NCBI GenBank assembly: GCA_963575745.1
Contig: CAUYUJ010003032.1
Coordinates: forward strand, 18,816-82,815
DNA from: Prorocentrum cordatum
Lineage: Eukaryota > Sar > Dinophyceae > Prorocentrales > Prorocentraceae
Reading direction: 5' to 3'
DNA length: 64,000 nt
Shown here: in pieces, positions 1 through 8,934 of the stretch
Layout: the number at the start of each line of letters is the position of its first letter
Numbering within the stretch: the stretch's first letter is position 1
Made by a program: the position numbers and the translations under genes
Notes under the pieces: generated by a model
Seen by the model: only the letters and a program-made list of their open reading frames with translations
Databases searched by the model: none
What the model was told of the DNA's origin: nothing

Positions 1-256
1 CCATTTGACAACAGTGCAATGAAATTGTACACGATAGGCTGGTCTTGGATCTTGATGTCTTGTATGATCTGATTGTCGTCCAGGTGCATCGTCACCCGTC
101 TAACGACATGGTCCCATTCAGGGCCATTCTTCGGAGACTGAACATAAATGCGAAAGCCTTTATCCACTCGTGTATGGATGCTGAGGTGTACAGCACTCGT
201 GTGGTCTCTCTGTGTCTTGTGTGAGTCCATTTGGTCAATCGGTCTCTCGGTCATGA
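1..256 (-). pseudogene. Open minus-strand segment running off the left edge, family not identified
   Basis: Read from about 256 down to base 1 the minus strand is open for about 85 codons and continues past the window edge. It contains IYVQSPKNGPEW and VVRRVTMHLDD, which look like ordinary globular protein sequence rather than random translation. The frame just upstream (589-251) is open in a different register, so a frameshift near 250-300 probably separates parts of one coding region. It lies downstream, in transcript order, of the retropepsin relic and is most simply the continuation of the same decayed polyprotein. I do not recognise the domain and assign no function. Confidence 0.4.
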
Positions 257-640
257 TAGCCAATGTCTTGTTACGCCATTCGGCCTTATGAGCTCCTTGG
301 CCATACTAGTCCAATTCATGCTCAGTGAGTTGGGGAGGCCCCCCTGCTGTTTGGCACGTGCACCTCCACAAGTTGGTTGGGATGCGCGTGCAAGTAGTTG
401 CCACTTGCAGATATCATCCGCTTGGCAACTTACTAGGACGGTCGTATTTCTGACCGACATGGCAGCATCGCATACGCATGACTGCAAGTCGAGATCATCA
501 ATGGTGTCACGTCTAGGACACTGTGTCCAGAAGTAACCTGGCAGTCCCACAAGCACCATAGACATACGTAGAGCGCGAGCCTCAGTCAATAAGTGTTGGA
601 TGCGCTGATAATGTGGCCCCGCCGCTTTCCAGGCAATCTG
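251..640 (-). pseudogene. Unidentified decayed coding segment of the retroelement relic
   Basis: This minus-strand frame has about 125 codons without a stop. It includes a cysteine cluster (TQCPRRDT, then LQSCVCDAAMSV) and the stretch LPNSLSMNWTSMAK. In a Copia-type polyprotein a zinc-binding pre-integrase region would follow the protease, and the cysteines would fit that loosely, but no diagnostic H-H-C-C pattern or D,D,E integrase core can be read. It ends in a stop at 251 where the reading frame probably shifts. Confidence 0.3.
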
Positions 641-1500
641 ACATACCAGTCAGCAGGCGTTGCCACCCATGACAGTTGGTAGTCTCCCGAGAGTAGAGCA
701 CCCAAATAGTGTGTACCAGTAGAGGTCATAACTTCTGTATGTGTAATACGATCACACATCTAACCACGAGCTCGGAGTTCAGCGCAAGCTGTCCGTATGA
801 CCTCAGTGATAAGTGCATGAGAATGATAACGAAGTGATGAGCACTCTTATACTGCAGCGGCCACACAGCCAGGTCCACTGCTATCCGTGGCAGCCGCACA
901 GCCGGGCTGGCCACTGTCCCTGGCGCGCACAGCCGGCGCCTGAGAAAAGAATGCAGGTTGCAAAGAACCTGAGTGTTCGGCATGTCGGAGCAAGCGCGGG
1001 TGGCAGTGGCGCGCGCCTGCCTCCGTCACTCATTTGGCGATGGGGCCGTCCAAATGCCCGTGCCATGCTCCGCTGCAGAGCCGCTGCTCGAAGTAAAAAT
1101 ATCAAACTTCTCAGCGGCATCATCCACTTCCGCAGGTGTCCCTGCCCGTGCGTCGGGCGGCGTCCACATATTGCCCTCCTCGTAGGTGGCCTGATACCTT
1201 CGCATGCAAGTTTCGCAAGGCGAAGTCCTGATAGGCCGAGGTGGGGCTCGTCCCGAAAGACGAATTCCTGCGATGCCAGGTCTTCAAAGTGTTATTCACC
1301 AAAGACTGGATCGTGTAAGCAAGCGTCTCCTCGTTGATGGAGAAGCTGATGCCTTTGGTATCCTGTGACATCAGATCTGTATGGGTATCGCTCATAGCAG
1401 GTGTCCCTGCGGCTGGCGCTCTGCGCCACCTGCCTCTTTGACAAGTAGCGAGTCATCCTCACATTGAGGATTTGCCGAAATAGTAAGCGACACCGACCTC
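640..1500 (-). other. Decayed stretch of the retroelement relic without readable domain
   Basis: Several short minus-strand frames overlap here (983-726, 1123-881, 1395-1120) and none is recognisable. Two 14-bp hairpins lie at 1132-1145 and 1397-1410. The segment connects the protease relic with the leftmost open segments, so it is probably one coding region broken by indels. Confidence 0.4.
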
Positions 1501-1519
1501 TTATCCTCAGTTGCGGTCC

Positions 1520-2108
1520 CGTACTCGTCAACTTTGAGTGTCAGATGTCCAGAGGGCGTTTTCATAAAATCAATTACTCCGGCACCTTTTTCCAGGTAGA
1601 AGCTTGTACATCTCAGAGCCAGGGATGATCATATTCTCGTGCCCCTGCTCCAGGAGCAGGGTAGCCCTCATATTAGACATACTTCTCAGACCCAGAATAG
1701 CAGGGAGATTTCCCCCTGAACCCTCAGCCACGTTTGCTTAGTAGGTATCAAATCTCGGCACAGCAGGTGCCCCCGCCCAGCCCGCCTTCCCACGCACGCA
1801 GCTTTGCAGTGCAAGGACTGATCACAGACCGGGGCACCATGTCCCACTCCCGACACGTAGAGCCTCTTCGTCAGGTTCAGCTTCTTGATGGCGTGTCCGT
1901 GGGAACGGGATACCTGCTCGAATGTCTGTGCCGTTTCTAGACCAATGATGTTGATGTTGCTGCCGATGTCCACAATGATGGTCAGCATTCCATCTACCAT
2001 GGTCCTACTGCTTGCTGCCAGGGCCAATTCATGGAGTTCCGCGACTAGTCCTGTCACTTCAGACAGCGTCGTACCATACATACCCCTGCGGCGCCTCTGC
2101 TCCAACAC
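1520..2108 (-). pseudogene. Retropepsin-like aspartic protease relic of a Copia-type polyprotein
   Basis: An aspartic protease would release Gag and Pol products of an LTR retrotransposon. The minus strand reads TIIVDIGSNINIIG around 1950-1985, matching the family's active-site pattern (hydrophobic-D-[TSI]-G-[AS]) followed by a small hydrophobic block, then RLYVSGVGHG. Past a hairpin insertion at 1763-1776 another frame gives LPAILGLRSMSNMRA and, after one more shift near 1560, TPSGHLTLKVDEYG. I recall this block order from protease regions of dinoflagellate Copia-like proteins. At least two frameshifts and a TAA separate the blocks, so the copy is dead. The aspartate is kept, but canonical DTG or DSG is DIG here. 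Confidence 0.6.
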
Positions 2109-2205
2109 CCAACCGCTTCGTGACAGATGTAGAGACGTTCATGTATCCGCGGGCCTCCTCTTCCGTAATGAGGTTCTTCTCAAAAACCAGGCCGTAGGAT
2201 ACCCG

Positions 2206-2865
2206 TCATACGTGTATGGGCGCGACGCAGATGTAGTAGGCATAATCATGAACAGATCCACGCATGCCCATCTGACCATCTGTGCTAACCATTAACACCG
2301 TGTGTAGCATGTCGCGCTCGGATATCGCACTGATGCCACTGCGCACGCTCACCAGGCTCTCCGTTCTGCGCTGGCTGCGCGGACGGGTGTCTCGCCAGTA
2401 TGGCATGTAGGTATGTGGAGACTGAAGCCACTGAGCGCTCCTGTCGGTGGCTCTCTCCATACGCCTCAGCCACAGGTCGTTGGCTGGCAACGCAGCAGGT
2501 GCGGTTGCAGCAGGTCTCCCTGCATTATTGGCGGCTTCCGCAATTAATGGCATGGGCGCATCTACAGCAGGCCCGATGGTTTCCGTCGCCTGCCCCGCGT
2601 TGGCTGATGAAGCAGGTTGCCCCACTGGTGTTGTTGTAGGGGCTTCCGAGTTATTCATCATCATCGCCGTGACGCGGTTGAGCTCTTCGCGAAGGTCCCT
2701 GAGTTCGTTAGCCCCTCGGAGTATCTCTCCATGACGATTTAGTGCATCCTGATCTCCAGCAAGGGCATAATGGAATTTAACTGTGATTAGACCAACGCCC
2801 CCGCAAATGGCGCAGGGTGCCTCACTTGCAGTACCTTCCAGAATGCCAGCCAACTGTCTGGCCAA
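2206..2865 (-). pseudogene. Coiled-coil and Ala/Pro linker part of the retroelement polyprotein
   Basis: An open frame of about 219 codons. It begins inside the zinc finger (PCAICGG), then has a helical, heptad-like stretch (LRDLREELNRVTAMMM), then an Ala/Pro/Gly-rich linker in which short hairpin repeats are translated (PVGQPAS, NAGQATE, NAGRPAA). The last part (DLWLRRMERATDRSAQWLQ) looks structured. The linker lies between the zinc finger and the protease. The role of the coiled coil is unknown; self-association of Gag-like protein is a guess. Confidence 0.5.
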
Positions 2866-2972
2866 CTGAGCATGTGCAACTCGGCCCCAGCACTGTGCAT
2901 GTCATACGTGACCACACTGAAGCCTCCAGACCTTGTCGTGATGCATGAAGTGATCCAGGCATATGGCACACT
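2803..2972 (-). pseudogene. RING-type zinc finger relic
   Basis: On the minus strand the reading frame gives CAICLDHF, then WRLQCGHV, a TGA stop, HAQCW, a spacer of about 25 residues and PCAICGG. The order C-x2-C, C-x-H, H-x2-C, C-x2-C supplies all eight zinc ligands of a RING domain. RING domains usually act as E3 ubiquitin ligases, but in a retroelement polyprotein it may simply bind zinc or nucleic acid. The in-frame TGA falls where the family usually has a hydrophobic residue, and another TGA lies six codons before the first cysteine. Both are most simply inactivating mutations. Confidence 0.6.
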
Positions 2973-2974
2973 GG

Positions 2975-3807
2975 CTAAGTCACCGTCGCTGATGTCTGGC
3001 GGTGTTGCCGATGGCCTGATACGCCTCTGGCGCTCCAAAGTGGTTTCACCAATCTCACACTGAATCGGTGGAACCATGGCTGCATGGCTGAAAGTGCTGC
3101 CGGGTTATACGCAGGTGTCCCTGCTATGGTTGGAGTAGCAGGTTGCCCCGCACGGCCCAGCATCCTGCTTGCTCGACGCTCATGGTTGCGACGCTGGCGG
3201 GCCGATAGCATCGAAAGGTTGGCCTGCTGCGCCTCACGAATGGCCAGAATCCCTGGGCGCAGCTCCCCCATGGATGATGGCACTACCAGGCCTGGGGCCT
3301 GCTGCTGCACGTCGGCGTCCACAGGGGTAACCTCTCGGCCCTGTGTGCAGCGTGGGGATCAGGAAAAGCAGTTTGCCCCGCGTGTGGACGCGGCGATGCA
3401 AATAGCGACGACGCCTGTAAAGCCTGGTAGAGCTGCGGGTCCACCCGAATGCTTTGGAGCTTTGCCTGCAGGCTGTTGGTGCTCCCAGCACTCTGTGGAG
3501 TCCCAGATGGAGTTGTGGTTCTACCCATACGTGCGAACGACGCTGGTTGCCCTGCAGATACTGGCAGCTGCTGTATCTGAGCACGCCACGGACCGCTGGC
3601 GCACAGCATGTCGGCGGGAGTAATTCCACTCGAAGGCACACCTGTCACGTCCGCACCCTGGGCCTGAATCCCTGATCCGTCAGATCCCCCTGCAGGTGTC
3701 CCCGCTTGATACATGTCTCGCAGCATGAACACTGCAGAGAACTCGACTCCCTGGATGGGCGTCGGTTCGGGACACTTCAAGTTGTAGGGGTCTTCGAAAT
3801 AAGCCAA
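2975..3807 (-). pseudogene. Low-complexity linker of the retroelement polyprotein with in-frame hairpin repeats
   Basis: Two overlapping frames (3807-3283 and 3322-2975) together read as one Gln/Ala/Ser/Pro-rich linker. It contains YQAGTPAGG, VSAGQPASF, RAGQPATP and TIAGTPAYN, each of the AGxPA blocks being the translation of a 14-bp hairpin. A frameshift lies near 3320-3360. ARQRRNHERRASRM is a basic patch. No enzymatic domain is visible. The segment separates the phosphotransferase-like domain from the RING finger. Confidence 0.5.
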
Positions 3808-4015
3808 TCTTTCAACGATGATGCTTCATTCAGAAATTTCCACATATCTTCGATAGAAAGATCACTGCACGGACACTGCTAACTGTTGCCCCGCAGTAAT
3901 AAGGGATTGATCCATACATGTCCCACGCGGTTGTACCTGCGATAGTCGCTGGGCCGAATACCTATAAGCTGGACGATGTGAGTCGGAGGAATTCTGCCGT
4001 TCCGACCTGCTGACA
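3808..4015. other. Gap between linker and phosphotransferase-like segments
   Basis: No readable domain. A degenerate hairpin (CTGTTGCCCCGCAG) lies near 3890-3903. Probably interrupted coding sequence of the same relic. Confidence 0.35.
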
Positions 4016-4575
4016 TCATGATATCATGTGCTGAACGCCATCCCGAAGCAGGTTCTTCAAACTAACCATAACCAATACCTCGGAGTCGACACGCAGGCCG
4101 GACTGGATTTTGCTGTCGACCGGTAGATATGGGCAAGCGTGAACAAGCTGTCTGCCCTTTTTCTTGATGGTGTCGGCGGCGCGGCATGACAGTCCAATGC
4201 TAAGTATACTCGGGATGTTTGCCCACTGGGCACCATGAATCAAACAGCAAGGTGCACCTGGAGGAATCAAATGTGTGATTCTCAAATACAATGATTCAGG
4301 GCGTTTTATCCTAGGACTGCTGTGTCCATTACTTGGCCGGATGAAAGATGTCTCGTGCGCCTCAGGAGCGCACTGGTGGTTCTTGAGCCGCCGGCGCATG
4401 GTCTCCAGATGTTTGTGATGATGACGATTATATCCTTCAGGTGGCCATTGGTTGAGCAGCTCTGAAAGATCAACCCAGCCATCGAAATCATCGACAGACG
4501 TACTGCTCGCAGAAACCTACGAGAGAGATGGCTGTTATAGAATGGTTTGTGGCGAAGAGCAGTCGTAAGCCACTC
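4016..4575 (-). pseudogene. RNA 2'-phosphotransferase (Tpt1/KptA)-like domain inside the retroelement relic
   Basis: Tpt1/KptA removes the 2'-phosphate left at RNA splice junctions, using NAD+. The minus strand reads ALRHKPF near 4560-4545. After a frameshift near 4500 it reads DDFDGWVDLSELLN, FIRPSNGHSS, CCLIHGAQW, RQLVHACPYL and GLRVDSEVLVMV, ending at a TGA at 4016. These match the family blocks in order: the R-H pair, the DGWV-LL winged-helix block, R-x2-x-GHS, HG, the VH strand and the last R before a hydrophobic strand. The three catalytic arginines and the histidine of the family are all present; the usual NQGHS is SNGHS. One frameshift splits the domain. It follows Gag-like sequence and precedes the linker and RING segments. 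Confidence 0.6.
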
Positions 4576-4876
4576 TGAGCAGTGGCGCTGCTCCTCATGG
4601 CTCAACCATGGGCCTTTCATATTCTCTGCGTTAAGGACTCCAAGCAAGTCGTCCTTCTCCGAAACGAACGTGAGCCAAGCGTTTACGCGAAAGAATACGT
4701 ATAAATTGGCGCGCATGAGCGTCCCCGTCGGCAAGGACGGCGGCACCCTGCATAATCCATTGCACCACAATGTATCGATCAGACCCGTCATCAAATTTAG
4801 GATGGTCTGCTGGGTTGATCCTCATACGAGTGGCAGTGCGTAAACTGCCCCCATACTTTCGGAATCCAACGGGCAT
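4575..4876 (-). pseudogene. Gag-like segment between Gag core and phosphotransferase-like domain
   Basis: Two frames (4876-4631 and 4794-4306) share this stretch. The first reads VGFRKYGGSLRTATRMRI and PADHPKFDDGSDRY; a shift near 4700 leads into NLYVFFRVNAWLTF and NAENMKGPWLSHEEQ, which then runs without interruption into the R-H block of the phosphotransferase-like domain. The sequence is globular and not low-complexity but matches no family that I can name. Confidence 0.4.
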
Positions 4877-4993
4877 TTCCCAAGCAAGAACAGGTTGCCC
4901 GGCAGAACTCTGAGCAGGTTGCCCCGCTGAACTGTGAGCTGTCGCCGACGCTGCGGGTGCGAGCGCCTGCCGACGATGAGGCAGCGCCCGCTG

Positions 4994-5713
4994 TTACCCT
5001 AGCCGTCTTAGGAGTCCTTGGCGGGTACTGATGTCAAAGTCCTGGCCTTTCTTCTCCTCGATGTTGTAATACTCAGCTGTCTTGCCCTTGGGAGCTGCCC
5101 CTGATGCCTTTGATGTGGTTTCCAAGAGTTCATATCGGTACCACGCCGCGTTGAAGAAGCCCCCCATTGATGATCCCTTCAATGTTGGCATCCAGCCAGT
5201 GTGTGTCCGACCCAGGGCCAGATTATGGATAGTGGCCTTTTGCTTCAAGAGGTACTTGGCAGAGCTAAGCCTCCGATCTATTCTGGTCATGAGCAAGCCT
5301 ACACCTCCAGCACGGTAGGCAATCCCGTCTTTCACGAGAAAGATCCATTCCTGCTGCGACGGCGCACTCAGGATCTATAGGGGCGTCCGCATCGCACGCG
5401 ACGTCCGTAATAGGAGTTGTCCGAGGCGTACCCTTCGAAGCTTCTTCCGCGGGGTCTACCTCTTGGGCCATCTCATCAGCTTCATCCTCATCAGCTTCTT
5501 CTTGATCATCTTCTTCCGATGTATACGAAGCGGGCTTCCCGCGTGCCAGTCGCGATTGAAGCTCTTCAAATGGTGAAGAGGTGACAGGTGTTCCCAGATC
5601 TGAATAAGGATTGCGCTGACTTTAGCTTGATCGTACTCGTTTTCCGTCAACTGCTCCTCCCATGGTGCTGCATTAGGATCGATGAAGTAAGCCCGAGCAC
5701 AACAAGACCCCAT
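4994..5713 (-). pseudogene. N-terminal Gag-like part of the retroelement polyprotein
   Basis: Starting near 5713 the minus strand reads PWEEQLTENEYDQAK, then in a second frame SPFEELQSRLARGKP and a very acidic tract (EEDDQEEADEDEADE), and after another one-base shift near 5340 DGIAYRAGGVGLLMTRID and KQKATIHNLALGRTH, ending EYYNIEEKKGQDFD at about 5040. This layout (helical block, acidic linker, basic block) suits a Gag-like structural protein, which is an inference. Two frameshifts break it. The right boundary near 5720-5733 is where the duplicated LINE fragment begins. Confidence 0.45.
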
Positions 5714-5732
5714 AAGCTACAGTACGACAGGG

Positions 5733-6093
5733 CTCAGCTTACTTGGGAATTTCAGGGAGGAAGAAAAAACAGCGGATCCAGACTACATCATTTGAAGTGC
5801 ATCAGGAGGGAGGATCGGTGGAAATGGGAAGAGGCGCTTCTGCTACGGGGCGACGACTATATCGCGTGCAGAGTCTCGCTCAGAGCGGCTCTCTTTGTTA
5901 CGGCGCCTGCGGGGGCAGGCCTGTGTGTCTCGTCGGCCAGCGCCGAAGCTCTCCTTTGCTGTTCTGCTCAGAGCGAGAGCCCGCCTCCGCCAGAGGAGGC
6001 TGCGTGGGCCCGACGGGTGTGCATCCGAGTTGTTGAAATCGCTTGCACGGGGATCTGTCCGCCATATCTACACCACATCCCTGCGTACTGCAT
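5733..6093 (+). pseudogene. LINE reverse-transcriptase fragment (N-terminal RT region)
   Basis: A plus-strand frame at 5895-6093 reads LSFAVLLRARARL, then RGPDGCASELLKSLARG. This aligns with LLLRARARLKTQ and TGPDGISCEILRSLP of the long LINE polyprotein at 36438-40544, i.e. the start of the RT fingers. Upstream, another frame (REDRWKWEEALL) resembles that protein's DREEWKEELDK, so a frameshift lies between. The fragment is cut off at 6093 by the class C hairpin. It is a diverged relative of LINE B, not a recent copy. Confidence 0.65.
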
Positions 6094-6597
6094 CCGGCGG
6101 TAAACTGTCAACCAGGTAACCGCCGGGAGCCTCGTAGAGCCCTGTTCTCGCGCGGCGCTGCTCGGAGCACATGAAAAAAGCTTTCTGAAGCGTGCAAGTC
6201 GAAAAATCTGTTTTTTTTTCATTTTGCATATTTCCTTCGTGAACCAAGTGTGCCAGACCCAGTTCGGACCTCTCGATGCGAGGAAAGAACGAGCCCAGTG
6301 ATACTGGATCGGTTTATTTTGCGTACCAGCTCTGTAATTCCTGAATGGGAAACCGACAGCACTCGTCGAAATAATAGAATAGTTTCGCGGATCTAGCTCG
6401 AGTAGCAGACCGAGTTCCCTGAAGTCTTTTGATCGTAATATTGCAGCTACGGACCGAAGAATTCAACTAGCAGACGCGGTAAAACCCGCAGCGTTGGGAA
6501 AACTGCCTGTTCTTGAAACGAACTTTCAAATGTTGCACAAAGATACAAATACCGACCCGAAGTCGTCACATTCTCTCTTAAGGTCGGCTCGGCGAAC
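6094..6597 (+). repeat. Class C cassette, hairpin end at left
   Basis: The hairpin (CCGGCGGTAA arm at 6094, TAACCGCCGG arm ending about 6126) is followed by GAGCCTCGTAGAGC and TCTCGCGCGGCGCTGCTCGG, the class C signature also seen at 16638 and 40779 and, more diverged, at 14791 and 42441. Downstream is a decayed monomer-like segment and a body ending in TCTCTCTTAAGGTCGGC. Confidence 0.7.
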
Positions 6598-7790
6598 TGG
6601 CGCCGGTCACCACCGGGAATCTCGTAGAGCTGCTTCCATGCCTAAGCACTTGAAAAGCAGACATCTTCTCAGATAATTTCTTGAAAAACAACGAATTTGT
6701 ATTTTTTAGTATCAATGTCATGTCGGTTCCTCCTAATTTTCCGAGAGTAAACTGGCTCTACAGAGCTGAGCTTCTGGAAACAAATTTCACATGCCAATAC
6801 TCGGCGTAAGAATCTGCTTTCTGAAAATGAATGGTCAAACTGGGATCTGACAGTAAATGTGGACTAGGTATCCGCCCGAAGCCTCATCAAGCTCCATTTT
6901 CGTGCAGAGCTCATCGGTCGAGTTGAGTCTCAAAAACGCAGAGTATGACATGTTGTTAGGTATGATACGGATAGTTTTGCAGACCTAGCTCAAGATGCAG
7001 ACCGAGCTCAGACCTCTCGATGGAACAAACGAACGCGCCTGATGATTTTGTCTCGAATTTTCTAAGTATCAGCTCTGAAGATGTCCTGAATCTCGAGTTA
7101 AGTACAGAAAACCGACAGCACCTGTCGAAATGACTTACATGACTGGGAAAACCCAGCTCGAGTAGCAGACCGTTTTCAGACCTCTCGATGGCAGAGACGG
7201 ACACCTGATCGGTCTCAATCGGTTTCTGTTGATATCAGCTCGTAGCTGACCTGAATCTGAGTTACGTACAGAAAACCGTTACGCGTGACAACTTTAGAGT
7301 GATACCCGCTCTTGAAGCGAATTTTCAAAGTTTTCACAAGGATTGAAAAACCGAGCGCAAGTCATCACATTGTCTCGAAAGATCGGGCCAACTAGGACCA
7401 TTCTGCGCAATTTCTCAGAGCTCGCCTTGTCGAAGAGCTCTACGAGTTATATTCATAATATACCAGCAAAACCGACCCAAAGTTGTCACACTTGCTAGTG
7501 TGAACTGGTTTTCAGCTGCAAATCGTCAACCAAGTTACCGCTCGGCCCCTCGCAGAGCTCTATACGTAATGGTGCTCAGATGTCGACTAGAAATCTCAAG
7601 TTTAGGCCTCAAATGATATCTGAGTGTGGTGCACAGACTTCCATCAAGTTTTACGTTTACAGCTCAAGATCTCGACATTAAACATACCGACGCGCCAGAA
7701 TCGCCAACGGTTGATCCACGTTTTTCGACAGTACGATTACAGCTACGAACATTGAGTGGTTTCCGAAACGAATTTCGAAATCTCTCTGAA
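6598..7790 (+). repeat. Degenerate class B cassette and decayed monomer DNA
   Basis: At 6598 the hairpin has lost its loop: CTGGCGCCGG joins directly to TCACCACCGGG. The body to about 6840 is class B-like (TTTGCATTTCTC-type A/T tract, GTCGGTTCCTCC, CTACAGAGCTGAGC). From 6840 to 7790 there are diverged monomer-like units and a degenerate hairpin near 7515-7560 (CGTCAACCAAGTTACCGC). No coding potential is seen. Confidence 0.55.
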
Positions 7791-8934
7791 CTGGGCGCCG
7801 GCGGTCGTCAACCTTTCTTACCGCCGGGGGACTCGTAGAGCTTCCTGACAATGTATAATGTCGAAAAAAATGCAGAGAACGAATAGTTTTTCAGCCCAAG
7901 CGACTTCAGACCTTTCGGATGCAACAGCGGAACGCCCCTGATGTTGATTATTCTATACGGGCTCTGTAGCTCTCCTACAGCCCGAGTTACGTGCGTAAAT
8001 CGACAGCACCTCTCAAGATGACTCGAACCATACGAATAGTTCGGCAAACCTAGCTCGAATATCAGACCGAGTTCAGACCTCTGAATACAATAGTGGGACG
8101 CGTCTGTGACTCCGAATCAATTCCTGTGATTACCAGCCCTGCAGCTCCCCTGCAGCCCGAGGTAAGTGCAGAAAACCGACAGCACCTCTCAGAATGACTC
8201 GAACAATACGAACACTTTCGCAAACCCAGCAGACCGAGTTCAGAGCTCTGGATTCGACAGACGGACGCGCCTGATGTCTCCGAATCGATTCCTGAGATTA
8301 CCAGCCCTGTAGCCCCCCTACAGCCTGAGTTAAGTACAGAAAACCGATAACACCTCTCAAGATGACTCGAACAATACAATTAGGTTCGTGATTCTAGATC
8401 GGGCAGCAGACCGAGTTCAGAGCTCTGGATTCAACAGACAACGCGACTGATATTCTGAATCGGTCTGTAAGTATCAGTTCTGTAGCTGTCATATAGCTCG
8501 AGTTAAGTATAAAAAAGCGAGAGCGCCTGTCAAGATGACTCAAATAAGACGAATAGGTTTGCAGACCTAGCTCGGCTAGCAGACCGAGTTCAGACCTCTG
8601 GATGCAACAAGCGAACGCGCCTGATCATTCTGAATGGATTAGCTGTGCTTACCAGCTCTGTAGCTCTTCTATAGCTCGAGTTATGTTCAGAAAACCGCCA
8701 CCGCGTGTCAAGATGAACCGAAACGGCCGATCCCGCCTGCCTGCTTTTTGGCAGTATCTACCCGATCGAGCTGAGATCAAGATGGCGAGCGGGAATGAGA
8801 TCGAATATCACGGGAAAAAATACTAGAGCCCAAACGAATGTTCAAATTTCGAGAATCACCAAAAGGTCCGTCGAGATTTTTCTTGCCAGCTGGCTCTCGG
8901 GCGCCCCGGAATTACTCAAGCTTCCAGCAATAAC
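7791..8934 (+). repeat. Class A cassette A1 (family description here)
   Basis: Class A layout: a hairpin with stem CCGGCGGTAA/TTACCGCCGG, the terminal repeat ACTCGTAGAGCTTCC, a subterminal A/T-rich block containing TATATAATG, four to seven diverged ~177-bp monomers, then a conserved tail (GAAACGGCCGATCCCGCC, GAGATCAAGATGGCGAGCGG, CAACCGACCAAAAGTC, AACTAGCTCTCCAGCGC). It finishes with GGAAGCTCTACGAGT, the inverse of the left terminal repeat. In A1 the hairpin lost six bases of loop/arm (GGCGGTCGTCAACC). Its right end is cut at CAGCAATA by the next cassette. No protein is encoded. Confidence 0.85.

Larger units (their letters stand above)
1132..4927 (-). repeat. Family of 14-bp hairpin repeats inserted in frame in the relic
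   Basis: Clear copies lie at 1132-1145, 1397-1410, 2510-2523, 2612-2625, 3111-3124, 3138-3151, 3368-3381, 3542-3555, 3692-3705 and 4914-4927. Weaker ones are at 1763-1776, 2495-2508, 3888-3903 and 4890-4903. On the minus strand the two main forms are GCGGGGCAACCTGC and GCAGGGACACCTGC: a 5-bp stem closing a 4-nt loop (GCAA or GACA), with a G-T or A-T pair at position three. Translated in the relic's frame they give AGQPA and AGTPA. They are confined to the first 5 kb of the window. Confidence 0.75.
5733..7792 (+). repeat. Segmental duplication, copy 1 (partner 16277-18361)
   Basis: The 2.06-kb stretch is nearly identical, with small indels, to 16277-18361. It holds a LINE reverse-transcriptase fragment, a class C hairpin cassette (6094), a degenerate class B cassette (6598) and decayed monomer-like DNA including a degenerate hairpin near 7515. 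Both copies end at the same TCTCTCTGAACT, after which this one joins a class A cassette and the partner joins a class III cassette. Confidence 0.85.

Noticed and set aside
251-640. Copia integrase or pre-integrase zinc finger
   Set aside because: The cysteines are suggestive, but the histidines and the D,D,E core are not readable. Kept only as an unidentified segment.
1640-1660. CCCTGCTCCAGGAGCAGGG inverted repeat at 1642-1660 as a terminator
   Set aside because: It lies inside the protease relic reading frame, has a one-base loop, no T run follows, and the genome is eukaryotic. It may be a variant of the 14-bp hairpin family.
8602-8826. Plus-strand frame ending in KMASGNEIEYHGKKY, similar frames at 46285-46578 and 11004-11204
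   Set aside because: The similarity comes from the conserved nucleotide tail of class A. Other copies break the frame with indels and there is no common start or codon-like substitution pattern.
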